Part shown: positions 15,436-23,129 of the stretch, piece by piece
Position numbering within the stretch: position 1 is the stretch's first letter
Layout of the letters: every line of letters begins with the position of its first letter
Assembly (NCBI GenBank): GCA_016192135.1
Contig: JACPUR010000001.1
Coordinates: 124,001-188,000 of the forward strand
Source: Candidatus Tectomicrobia bacterium
GTDB taxonomy: Bacteria > UBA8248
Direction: 5' to 3'
DNA: 64,000 nucleotides
The notes under the pieces: model-generated
Told to the model about the DNA's origin: nothing
Database searches by the model: none
Seen by the model: the letters and a program-made list of their open reading frames with translations, nothing else
Made by a program: the position numbers and the translations under genes

Positions 15436-16539
15436 ATGCCCGTGTTCCAGTTCTGGCCGTCCGACTGGACGATGTCCTGGCAGTTCATCCGCCTGGTTTC
15501 GGAGGCCCACTACGGGGGCGGGGACTTCCATGAGCTGCACAGCGCCGCCCGCGACATCCAGGCGGGGGACGCCGAGGCCTGGCACCGCGAGTTCTACCAG
15601 CTGGGGGAGCGCATCGCGCGCCTCGCCGGGGAGGAGATGGCCAGGGGCCACCGGCTCACCGCCCGGGCCGCCCACCTCAGGGCCTCCAACTACTTCCGCA
15701 CCTCCGAGTTCTACCTCCTGGGGGACCCGCGCAAGATCCGGGCCTACAAGCGGAGCGCGGCCGAGTTCGAGAAGGGGGCCGCGCTCTTCGACCCGCCCTT
15801 CGAGCGCGCCGAGATCCCCTACGAGGGGACGAGCCTGCCCGGCTGGTTCATCCAGGCCTCGGGCAAAGGCAGGCGGCCGGCCTGCCTCCTCGTGGGCGGG
15901 GCCGACACCACGGCCGAGGAGCTCTGGTTCCTGGGGGGCCGCGAGGTCCTCGACCGGGGGATGCACCTCCTCATCGTGGACGGCCCGGGCCAGGGGGCGG
16001 CGGTGCGCCTGAGGGGCCTCTACATGCGGCCGGACTACGAGGTCCCCGTCATCGCCATGCTGGACTGGCTCTGCGCCCGGCCCGAGGTGGACGCCGATCG
16101 GATCGGCCTCGTGGGGCGGAGCGCGGGGGGCTACTTCGGCCCCAAGACCGCCGCCGTGGACGGGCGCATCAAGGCCATGGTGCTCTGGGGGGCGTGCTAC
16201 GACTGGCTCAAGGACGTCTACGACTTCTACCCCCCCATCCAGCGCCAGTTCCAGTACATCCTGGGCGCCCAGGACGACGCCGGCTGCCGCGAGAAGCTCA
16301 AGGCCTACACCCTGGAGGGGGTGCTCCCCAAGGTGCGCTGCCCCACCCTGGTGAGCCACGGGGAGCAGGACCGCATCGTCCACCCCGAGTCGGCCCGCCG
16401 CACCTACCGCGAGCTCGGCTCGGCCGATAAGGAGCTCAAGATGTGGACCCCCGAGACCCTCGGGGAGAACCACTGCCAGAACGACAACACCCTGAACGCC
16501 GTCCGCTTCATGTACGACTGGCTGGCGGACCGGGTGTAG
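15436..16539 (+). CDS. Alpha/beta hydrolase (FrsA/pseudooxynicotine-hydrolase-like)
   Basis: A 367-residue protein with a helical N-terminal domain (1-125) and a C-terminal alpha/beta-hydrolase core. The catalytic triad is readable: nucleophile S229 in VGRSAGG, acid D312 in HGEQDRIVH and H346 in GENHCQND. The layout matches hydrolases that cleave C-C or ester bonds, such as 2,6-dihydropseudooxynicotine hydrolase and FrsA-like proteins. The true substrate is unknown. ATG 15436 follows GGGGGGAG. There is no signal peptide, so it acts in the cytoplasm. It stands alone in transcription units here. Confidence 0.88.
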   Translation: MPVFQFWPSDWTMSWQFIRLVSEAHYGGGDFHELHSAARDIQAGDAEAWHREFYQLGERIARLAGEEMARGHRLTARAAHLRASNYFRTSEFYLLGDPRKIRAYKRSAAEFEKGAALFDPPFERAEIPYEGTSLPGWFIQASGKGRRPACLLVGGADTTAEELWFLGGREVLDRGMHLLIVDGPGQGAAVRLRGLYMRPDYEVPVIAMLDWLCARPEVDADRIGLVGRSAGGYFGPKTAAVDGRIKAMVLWGACYDWLKDVYDFYPPIQRQFQYILGAQDDAGCREKLKAYTLEGVLPKVRCPTLVSHGEQDRIVHPESARRTYRELGSADKELKMWTPETLGENHCQNDNTLNAVRFMYDWLADRV

Positions 16540-17113
16540 GGGGGGCGGGGTGGGAGGGCGGAAAGGGGCGCGGTCAGACCGGCGGCAAAAGGGGGGTTTT
16601 ATCCGATCTTTTTCCGTCCCGGCGCGGCAAGATCAGAGGGGAAAAAGAGTCTTTATCTGTCATTGGCCCTCACCAAGCGTCAGCAGGCCGATCCTCCCCT
16701 CCCTTCTCCCCCCGTGGTCGGACCACAGAGGGGTTTTGGGTCTTTATCCATCCTTTACCCCTCAATATCCGTTATTATCCGTGACGACTGCCTCCGCCCC
16801 CCATTCCCCTTATGCTTCCTCCTTCCTTGCGGGTGGCTTTGGGGTGCTTTTCCCCTCAATTCGCGAGACGCCTCCGGCCCCCTGATTGGGGGAGGAGGGC
16901 GCGCGCGGCGCTCCCGCCGGGAATATAGGCCCGGCGCGGGGAAAGCCACTTACCGCAATTTCGCGCAATTTCGCGCACCTTCATGGTTCTTGCGCTTTTT
17001 CGCGCGGGGAGAGCGCGGCGCCCGGCCTGTGCTAGGATCGCCCCGCCGGCCGGAGCGCCGGCGCCTCTTCCATTCCTTTTTTCATCCATCCATCGCAGCC
17101 GAGGAGACCGCCC
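16540..17113. other. Gene-free interval with short repeated motifs
   Basis: No convincing gene in about 570 bp. There are loose repeats of the type TTTATC(C/T)(G/A)TC near 16600, 16660, 16740 and 16780, and a tandem CAATTTCGCG pair at about 16956-16975 followed by another TTTTTCGCGCG at about 16997. The 16602-16792 part is visibly poorer in GC than the surrounding genes. TGCTAGGAT at 17030-17038 looks like a promoter for the truncated frame at 17114. Confidence 0.45.
17030..17038 (+). promoter_or_regulatory. Extended -10 element before the truncated frame
   Basis: TGCTAGGAT, identical to 15384-15392. It lies 75 bp before ATG 17114, a distance seen at the other copies, but the gene it would serve is only 16 codons long. 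Confidence 0.4.
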
Positions 17114-17164
17114 ATGGAGCCGACGCCCAAGTTCATGGCCATCAACACCGACGAGATCGAATGA
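17114..17164 (+). pseudogene. Truncated gene start (16 codons), possibly cupin-like
   Basis: Behind GAGGAGAC, a frame MEPTPKFMAINTDEIE runs straight into TGA. The peptide looks like the natural beginning of a longer protein, and a promoter-like element sits upstream. No continuation was found in any frame to 17390. I infer that the body was deleted. The cupin guess rests only on the style of the first residues. Confidence 0.35.
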
Positions 17165-17396
17165 CAGGGAAGGAAAGCAGATCCCGGGCTGCCGCCGGGC
17201 CTGGGGCGGCAGGGGGCCGCACGGTCTGCTCGGCCGACCGCAGGAATATCCGCCGGTGGGGAAAATCAGACTGAGCCACTTGAGGCGAGAAAGATGAAGA
17301 TAATACCGGCCAAAAGCAAAAAATAGTAGTTTCGTCTTTGAATTTTTGTTACTTTAATTTCATATCGATTCTGGTTATGACTCGGAGGAAGTGCCT

Positions 17397-18149
17397 GTGC
17401 CCACGCCCGCTCGGATTCGTCAGGCACGCCCCGGACTTCCGGCTCTCCTCGCCCTTTCCTTGCTGCCCCTGGTGCTCTCCGCCTGCGCGGCGCCTCCCAA
17501 AGCGGAGATCCATCACATCGGCACCACCCGCCTCATCTACACCGACGCCAGCAAGCGGCACACCCTGGTCAAGACAGACAGGTCGTATCTGCGGATCTGC
17601 GCCGAACCGAGCCCCGACGTGAAGGTGGATGAGCAGCAGGACATCGATATCGATTTCAACATCGCCCTCATCGGAAGGGCGGGTTCCCAGGATCAAGAAG
17701 CTTCCCGGGCCGAGTCCGGCTTCACGGAAGGGGAACTCACCGGCCGCACCCCTTCCGTCCTGCTCTCCCGCGAGCTCTTGTTCCGGCTGTGCGAAGCCAG
17801 CGTCAACCATGACATCGATCAGAAAACCTTCATCAGCCTTTACCTGAAAATCATCGCCCTGATCGAAAAGATTGCCCTTGCCGAAGCGCAGCAGACCAAG
17901 ATCACCATCGGCGAGACCCTCTCGAAAAAAGAAATCACCGACCTGATCCAGACCATCAAGTCGTCGACGGGGCTGGTGGGCCTCCCCCCCGCGCCGCCGC
18001 CACCCCCCGCGCCGGCGCCGCCGCCCCCTCCCGGACAAGCGGGGCAATCCCCTCCCGGCTCGGGGGAGGGATCTCCTCCGAGTCCTCCGGATGGGGGTGA
18101 TCAAACTCCCGCTGGCGGGGACACGCCTCCGCCCGGCGGGGGCTCCTGA
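17397..18149 (+). CDS. Lipoprotein with proline-rich C-terminal tail
   Basis: A 250-residue exported protein. The signal peptide ends in LVLSAC with the lipid-carrying Cys at 30. The middle (about 40-175) is a mixed domain with C66 or nearby and C140 (SYLRICAEPSP; LLFRLCEASVNHDI) and no known family. The last 60 residues are Pro/Gly-rich, like a spacer reaching across the envelope or outside. GTG 17397 is favoured over GTG 17391, because CGGAGG would be too close to the latter. The upstream 100 bp are strikingly AT-rich (line 17281-17340 is about 38% GC). It starts the cluster of exported proteins at 17.4-21.4 kb. Confidence 0.75.
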   Translation: MPTPARIRQARPGLPALLALSLLPLVLSACAAPPKAEIHHIGTTRLIYTDASKRHTLVKTDRSYLRICAEPSPDVKVDEQQDIDIDFNIALIGRAGSQDQEASRAESGFTEGELTGRTPSVLLSRELLFRLCEASVNHDIDQKTFISLYLKIIALIEKIALAEAQQTKITIGETLSKKEITDLIQTIKSSTGLVGLPPAPPPPPAPAPPPPPGQAGQSPPGSGEGSPPSPPDGGDQTPAGGDTPPPGGGS

Positions 18150-18249
18150 TCAACTGCTCTCTCGCTCCACGCTTTTTGTTAAGGACCACCTGAACTAGCC
18201 GCTATTGGGGGGTTTCGTGCACGGATTATGATTGAAGAAAGGGTAAGCC

Positions 18250-19536
18250 ATGCGACAAAGATCGCCTTCCTTATGTCTCCGTGTCGCCTCCGTTGCATGC
18301 TTTTTGCTGTTGTTTGGCTTCATGGGTTTCTCCCCTCCCTGCTCATACGGCGCGCAACAGTACGACCTTAAGACACTTCTCGCCGCTTCTCTATACCTGA
18401 GCAAGGACAACAAGGTATCCCTCCCGGTCTCACTAAAGCCGTTGACGGAGCTCACCCGCTTCCCCTCCGGGGTGGAGGCCCGCGCCTACGAGAACGCCGC
18501 CCATCCCGACAGCGTTCTCGTGGCTTTCCGGGGGACCCAGACGGACGACCCGCGGGACGTCATGGCGGACATGGGAATCGTGGACTCGCAGATCAGCGGG
18601 CAGGGGAATGATTTCCTGTGGCGCCAAGTGACCGACGCCGAGAAGTTTATCGATATGGTGTCCCGCATGAGGCAGAAAAGCCACGGTAACCGGCCGATCC
18701 GCACGCGCGACATCACGGTGACGGGCTGCTCCTTGGGGGGGTTTCTCACACAGGCCGTCACCGTCCGAAAGAGAACCCTCAAGGGGATCACCTTCAACGC
18801 CCCGGGCGCCCTGAAATTCGTCTCGGGTCCCGGTTCCGCCGGCATGGCGGCGGTCTCCGCCGCGACGCGCGGCATGGTCGACAACCACCGGCGGGACAGC
18901 GACCCCGTCGGGAACTCCGGGCGGCACGTCGGGCGCGTATGGAAGTACCCCGACTACGTGCGGCGGGCCACCTACGTCAGCAAGCCCGGCTGCGGCAAGG
19001 GCAATTTCGCAGACCCGCGGAACGGGGGCGAGTGCTGGTCGTGCGAGGGCTGGAACCGGACGGCGTTCCACGCCGTGGACAGCGGCAAGGCCTGCGCGAG
19101 GACGGTGGCCGCCTCCTACCACAGGGCGGAGAAGAAGCGGCAGAACACGCACGTCGGCCAAGGCTGCCCCCGCGGGGAATTCTGGGACGTCAAGGGCGGA
19201 CACGGGGTCCTCGGCGCCTGCTACTCTTGCGACGGGAACAAGCGGACGGTGTTCGCCGTGGACAGCGACAAGGCCTGCGAGCGCCCGGCCTACGAAACCT
19301 TCAAGCGGGCCAAGTTCATCCGAAAGTCCGCTCTTTGCCCGAGCGGAAGCTTCTTCGACCCCCGCAATCTGGGAGAGTGCTGGTCCTGCCCCAAGGGGTT
19401 CGACCGCGGAACGGCGCCGGTGGACAAGCCCAACGCCTGCCTCCCGCCCAATTTCCGCGTGGAAAACCACAAGTGCGACGGTTTTTACGTCGACATCTCC
19501 CGGGGAATGAAGGGAGTCCCCGTGGCGGAAAAATAG
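18250..19536 (+). CDS. Secreted lipase-like protein with C-terminal Cys-rich repeats
   Basis: A 428-residue protein with a signal peptide (about 1-35), a lipase/alpha-beta-hydrolase domain (about 37-240) and a Cys-rich repeat region (about 245-420). The nucleophile is S161 in TGCSLGG, the likely acid D218 in RRDSDPVG, and VAFRGT at 91-96 matches the class-3 lipase oxyanion region. The repeats start at C248, C306 and C363, with a partial one at C409. They follow the pattern CxxGxFxDPRNxGECWSC, then R-T, then VDSxKAC. The next gene has the same repeat. It is probably secreted or surface-bound and acts on lipids or esters; the target is unknown. The catalytic His is not certain. Confidence 0.78.
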   Translation: MRQRSPSLCLRVASVACFLLLFGFMGFSPPCSYGAQQYDLKTLLAASLYLSKDNKVSLPVSLKPLTELTRFPSGVEARAYENAAHPDSVLVAFRGTQTDDPRDVMADMGIVDSQISGQGNDFLWRQVTDAEKFIDMVSRMRQKSHGNRPIRTRDITVTGCSLGGFLTQAVTVRKRTLKGITFNAPGALKFVSGPGSAGMAAVSAATRGMVDNHRRDSDPVGNSGRHVGRVWKYPDYVRRATYVSKPGCGKGNFADPRNGGECWSCEGWNRTAFHAVDSGKACARTVAASYHRAEKKRQNTHVGQGCPRGEFWDVKGGHGVLGACYSCDGNKRTVFAVDSDKACERPAYETFKRAKFIRKSALCPSGSFFDPRNLGECWSCPKGFDRGTAPVDKPNACLPPNFRVENHKCDGFYVDISRGMKGVPVAEK

Positions 19537-19670
19537 ACGGGGGCGGCGGGAGGCCCCGCCCCCCATTCCGCGCGCGGCCGGGCGGATTTCCCGGCCCGCG
19601 AGAAGGTCGCGGGCGCGCCGCAAAGATGGTTCGTTCGGGGAATCGCGGGAAGCGAAAAAAGGGAGGAGCG

Positions 19671-20969
19671 ATGGAAAAAATAATCTGCACGGCTTATATG
19701 GCCGCAGCGGCTTTTTCCGCTATCTTGCTGTTCACCGTCTCGGGCCCGGCCGAGGGAGCGACCCTCTTCTCCTGCGGCAAGGGCAGCTTCTACGACCCCC
19801 GCGACAAAGGCGAATGCTGGACCTGCGAGGGCTGGAACCGCACGGCGTACGCTGTGACCGACGGCAAGTCCTGCTCCCGGTGGGTCCCCGAGCACCTTTA
19901 CCGCGCCACCCGGCATCAGAAGGCCAAGGGGCTCTCCTGCCCGAAGGGGCAGTTCTTTGACCTCTACGACGGGGGCGCGTGTTGGTCGTGCGGCGGCGGG
20001 GGGCACCGGACGGCCTACCACATCAACTCCACCAAGGCCTGCTCGAAGCCGGGCTACGAGCAGTTCAAGCACGCGAAGCACGTCGCGCCCGTGAGCACCT
20101 GCGGCGGCAAGGGCAAGCGCCCCTGCTACCTCATCGAGAGGGTCCCCTCCTGCGACAAGGGCCTCTACGAGAATTTCAAGGACAACCGGTGCGATACGCT
20201 TCCTCCCGGGAAGAACGCGGTATCCGCCTCGGTCGACTCCATGGACAGGGCGGTCCACAGCGTGAACAAGAGTTGCGCGGGCTTCCTGAATGCCATGGGC
20301 GATGAATCGGCCATGACCGCGGCGAAGTTTTATCATCTCGGGGCGACGGGCGAACTGGCCCTGAGGGGCTCCAACCACTTCGTAACGGGCTTCTACTGCG
20401 GGGTGTTCCCCTACGCGAGCGGTATCCTGCAGGAAGTCTCGTTCGTGGCCAATGCGCCCGAGATGTTCAAGCAAGGCGCGAAGGAGGCGCAGAAGCGGAA
20501 GGCACAGTATGCGAAGGCCTTCGATCACGCCTACTGGCATAAACCCTGCCTGGACCTGAAAGCCGGCTACCGGGAGCTGTGCGCCATCGTCGAGGCGCTC
20601 CCGCAGAAGGCCGCGGCGGACTGCGTAAGCGGGTTGTGGACGAAGGTCCGAAACGAAATTTATCAGGCGGGGCTGAAGAAGAACACGCAACCCGACCCGG
20701 AGCCATATATGCAGGCCATGGAATTGGCTGGGAACATATATTTTGCCGAAAAGGTCGACGAGGTATTCGCTCTGGCCGAGCTAGCCGCCGCCGTTGCAAC
20801 CGAAGGAACGTCCGAGGCGGTGACCGTGGCGCAGAGAATCAAGAAAGTATACGACTTTCTCAAGAAGATCCGCACGGCGTACAGAATCGTCATGAAGGTC
20901 CATAGCGCAACGAACGACATGCGGGCCGAGCTGAACACCGTGCCCGCCTGCCGGCCGCTCATCAACTAG
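19671..20969 (+). CDS. Secreted Cys-rich-repeat protein of unknown function
   Basis: A 432-residue protein. Residues 1-30 form a signal peptide ending about AEGA. Two Cys-rich repeats follow, from C35 and C90 (GSFYDPRDKGECWTC; GQFFDLYDGGACWSC), plus a degenerate third near C144-C174. They are nearly identical in style to those of the lipase at 18250. From residue 185 on there is a helical domain (about 190-425) with scattered Cys (C209, C229 and others) that I do not recognise. The start is ATG 19671 behind GGGAGGAG. It is 134 bp downstream of the lipase gene and probably coexpressed. It may be a partner, a chaperone or a second effector of the lipase. Confidence 0.72.
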   Translation: MEKIICTAYMAAAAFSAILLFTVSGPAEGATLFSCGKGSFYDPRDKGECWTCEGWNRTAYAVTDGKSCSRWVPEHLYRATRHQKAKGLSCPKGQFFDLYDGGACWSCGGGGHRTAYHINSTKACSKPGYEQFKHAKHVAPVSTCGGKGKRPCYLIERVPSCDKGLYENFKDNRCDTLPPGKNAVSASVDSMDRAVHSVNKSCAGFLNAMGDESAMTAAKFYHLGATGELALRGSNHFVTGFYCGVFPYASGILQEVSFVANAPEMFKQGAKEAQKRKAQYAKAFDHAYWHKPCLDLKAGYRELCAIVEALPQKAAADCVSGLWTKVRNEIYQAGLKKNTQPDPEPYMQAMELAGNIYFAEKVDEVFALAELAAAVATEGTSEAVTVAQRIKKVYDFLKKIRTAYRIVMKVHSATNDMRAELNTVPACRPLIN

Positions 20970-21112
20970 GCGGAGAGGTTCGGCTCTTTCGTCATATGAT
21001 GCCGCACTCGCAGGCGTGGGAGGAGGATCTCCTGAGATGTTTTGAAGAGTGGGGCCCGGCGTTCGTCTCCTCTCCGACCTCGACATGGTTTTTTGATGGG
21101 GGCAGCGTGCCC

Positions 21113-21421
21113 ATGAGGGTAATCACGCTCCTTCTCCTGCTGGCTGGTTTGGGTGGGTGTGTCACGCCCGCCCCGAAAACAACTAGGGAGTTCCGCTACG
21201 CCTGCGCGGAGGGCAAGTCCTTCGTGGCTGTGTACGCGGCAGACGGAAAGAGCGCCATCCTGCGCTTCCCCGGAGTGGCCGATCCCATGGTGCTCCCCCG
21301 CGCCATCTCCGGCTCGGGCGCGCGCTACGGCGACGGCACCACGACGTTGTGGATTAAGGGACGCACGGGGTTCATCGAATCCGGGAAGGAGAGAATCTAC
21401 CGGGATTGCCGGACCGATTGA
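21113..21421 (+). CDS. mliC: MliC-type lysozyme-inhibitor lipoprotein
   Basis: A 102-residue lipoprotein. The signal peptide ends GLGGC, with Cys 16 as the lipid site. The rest matches the MliC fold: FRYACAEGKSFVAVY, then a loop ARYGDGTTTLWIKG and a closing CRTD. MliC proteins block C-type lysozyme by inserting that loop (family knowledge) and act at the outer membrane. ATG 21113 was chosen; an in-frame GTG at 21107 is possible. It is the last gene of the exported-protein cluster, 143 bp after the Cys-rich protein, and could provide protection against host or self muramidases. Confidence 0.82.
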   Translation: MRVITLLLLLAGLGGCVTPAPKTTREFRYACAEGKSFVAVYAADGKSAILRFPGVADPMVLPRAISGSGARYGDGTTTLWIKGRTGFIESGKERIYRDCRTD

Positions 21422-21545
21422 TCGATGGGCAACTCTTCGAAACCCACCGTTGCCACGGCAAAAGCGGCAACCAGAAATGGACCTTGGTCGCGGTGCCCTG
21501 AGGCAGCCTGACGCGCCCCCTGCGGATCTCCCAACCTCCCCCTCT

Positions 21546-21581
21546 CCGCCTCGCCATCCCCGGCGCCTCCTGCTAGGTTCG
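21546..21581 (+). promoter_or_regulatory. Promoter block of the M24 peptidase
   Basis: The 24-bp block 21546-21569 is identical to 12839-12862. It is followed after three bases by TGCTAGGTT (21573-21581), 57 bp before the start codon. TCGCCA with 17-bp spacing would be the -35. Confidence 0.5.
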
Positions 21582-21638
21582 TGGGGGCGTATCGCACCCA
21601 TGCCTTGGCGTCGGTTTTGTCCTCATGAGGAGCCCTCG

Positions 21639-22880
21639 ATGCTGTTCAACCGCGAGCGGGCGCTGGAGCTGATGGAGCGCCACCGCCTCGACGCCCTGGT
21701 GGCGTCCTCCCGCCACAACGTCTTCTACCTGGGCGGGCTGAGCGGCTGGGCCCAGGCCACCTACGGCGACTCGGCGACCGAGACCTTCGCCGTCTTCTTC
21801 CGCCGGGAGGATCGGCCCCCGGCCCTGATCGTCTCCCGCCAGGACGAGACCTACTACGCCGCCGAGGGCTCCTGGATCGGGGACGCGCGGGGCTACGGCC
21901 CCCCCTCGGCGATGGAAATCCCCGCCGGCGAGAAGCCCCGGACGCCCGAGGAGGAGCGCCTCCTGCGCCTGCTCCCGGGCGGGGGCGCCCCCCGCGAGGG
22001 GAACCCGGCGGCGGCCCTCCTGCGGGTCCTCGGGGACCGGGGGCTCTCGAAGGGCCGCCTCGCCCTCGACGAGGAGGGGGTGAGGCCCGCCACCCGGGCC
22101 CGGCTCGCGGACGCCCTCCCCGGCGCCGAGTGGCTGGACGGGGCGGGGCTCTTCCGCCTCATCCGGCTCCAGAAGACGGACGAGGAGGCCGGGCGCATCC
22201 GGGCGGCGGCGATGGCGAACGAGCGGGCGGTCGAGGCCTTCCACGCCGCCCTGGCCGAGGGCCGGAGCGAGAAGGAGGTGGCCCTGCACTACTACCGCCG
22301 GGTGGCCGAGGAGGGGGGCCGGTGGAGCTGGCTCCACCTGGCGGGGGGCCGGCGCTCGGCCACCATCTTCCCGCCCTCGGACTACCGCTTCCGGCGCGGG
22401 GACCTCTTCTTCTTCGACGCCGGGATGCGGCTGGGCGGCTACTGCGCCGACGTGGGGGGCTGCGGCGCCTTCGGGGAGCCCACGGCGGAGCAGCGGCGGA
22501 ATTACCAGGCCATCCGGGCGGGGCTGGAGTCCGCCTTCTCGGTCATCAAGGAGGGAGCGAAGCCCTCGGAGATCTTCCGGGCGGCGGTGGCCGGGGCGCG
22601 CAAGGGGGGGATGCCCGGCTACGGCGGGGCCTTCTGCGGCCACACCATGGGCATCGAGGCGCGCGAGTTCCCCTACACCCTGAGCGAGCCCTCCCCGGTT
22701 TCCGATCCCTTCCTCCCCCCGACGAGCGACGTGCCCCTCCCGGCCGGAGCGGTGCTCTCGGTGGAGCTCCCCTCGGGGCGCTTCGGGCAGGGAGGCGTCC
22801 ACTCGGAGTTCACCGTCCGGGTCACCCGGGACGGCTTCGAGCACCTGGGCGCGCCCGAGCGGAGCTTCCACATCGTGTGA
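21639..22880 (+). CDS. M24-family metallopeptidase (Xaa-Pro aminopeptidase-like)
   Basis: A 413-residue enzyme with a creatinase-type N-terminal domain (1-165) and a pita-bread catalytic domain. The five metal ligands are visible: D260 and D271 (FDAGMRLGGYCADVGG), H335 (CGHTMGIE), E376 (SVELPS) and E390 (HSEFTV). It should use two metal ions to cleave N-terminal peptide bonds before proline or a related substrate. There is no signal peptide. ATG 21639 follows ATGAGGAGC. It is monocistronic, with a promoter block shared with the DegT aminotransferase gene. Confidence 0.92.
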   Translation: MLFNRERALELMERHRLDALVASSRHNVFYLGGLSGWAQATYGDSATETFAVFFRREDRPPALIVSRQDETYYAAEGSWIGDARGYGPPSAMEIPAGEKPRTPEEERLLRLLPGGGAPREGNPAAALLRVLGDRGLSKGRLALDEEGVRPATRARLADALPGAEWLDGAGLFRLIRLQKTDEEAGRIRAAAMANERAVEAFHAALAEGRSEKEVALHYYRRVAEEGGRWSWLHLAGGRRSATIFPPSDYRFRRGDLFFFDAGMRLGGYCADVGGCGAFGEPTAEQRRNYQAIRAGLESAFSVIKEGAKPSEIFRAAVAGARKGGMPGYGGAFCGHTMGIEAREFPYTLSEPSPVSDPFLPPTSDVPLPAGAVLSVELPSGRFGQGGVHSEFTVRVTRDGFEHLGAPERSFHIV

Positions 22881-22912
22881 GGGGAGGATTCCAGGGAACG
22901 GTGTGGCATTCC

Positions 22913-23021
22913 GTAGGGGCGGCCCCCTGTGGCCGCCCCTATCGCCTGAGAACGAGGGGCAGGCATCAAATTTGGGGTCCCCGCGCGGCGAGCCGCGCGG
23001 GGCGGGGGGGCCTGCCCCTAC
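22913..23021. repeat. Intergenic palindromic element, GTAGGGGC family
   Basis: Outer ends GTAGGGGC and CCCCTAC enclose two strong hairpins: GGGCGGCC/GGCCGCCC at about 22917-22938 and CCCCGCGCGGC/GCCGCGCGGGG at about 22979-23002. Related elements lie at 27544-27700. It may also end transcription of the M24 gene. Confidence 0.65.
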
Positions 23022-23056
23022 TAGGCCTCCCGTTTATCGGCGACAGGCCGCGAATC

Positions 23057-23065
23057 TGCTATGCT
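23057..23065 (+). promoter_or_regulatory. Extended -10-like element before ftsH
   Basis: TGCTATGCT at 23057-23065, a weaker relative of TGCTAGG(A/T)T, lies 64 bp before the ftsH start. Confidence 0.35.
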
Positions 23066-23129
23066 GGCGGGAGCGCTCGCCGTCGGGAGCGTGCCTTCTG
23101 TCTCCGGCCGGATGAGGAGGGCCGAGCGA

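Noticed and set aside
18939-19670. Upstream extension of the Cys-rich protein's open frame
   Set aside because: It runs through the lipase gene in another frame. ATG 19671 has a ribosome-binding site and begins a signal peptide.
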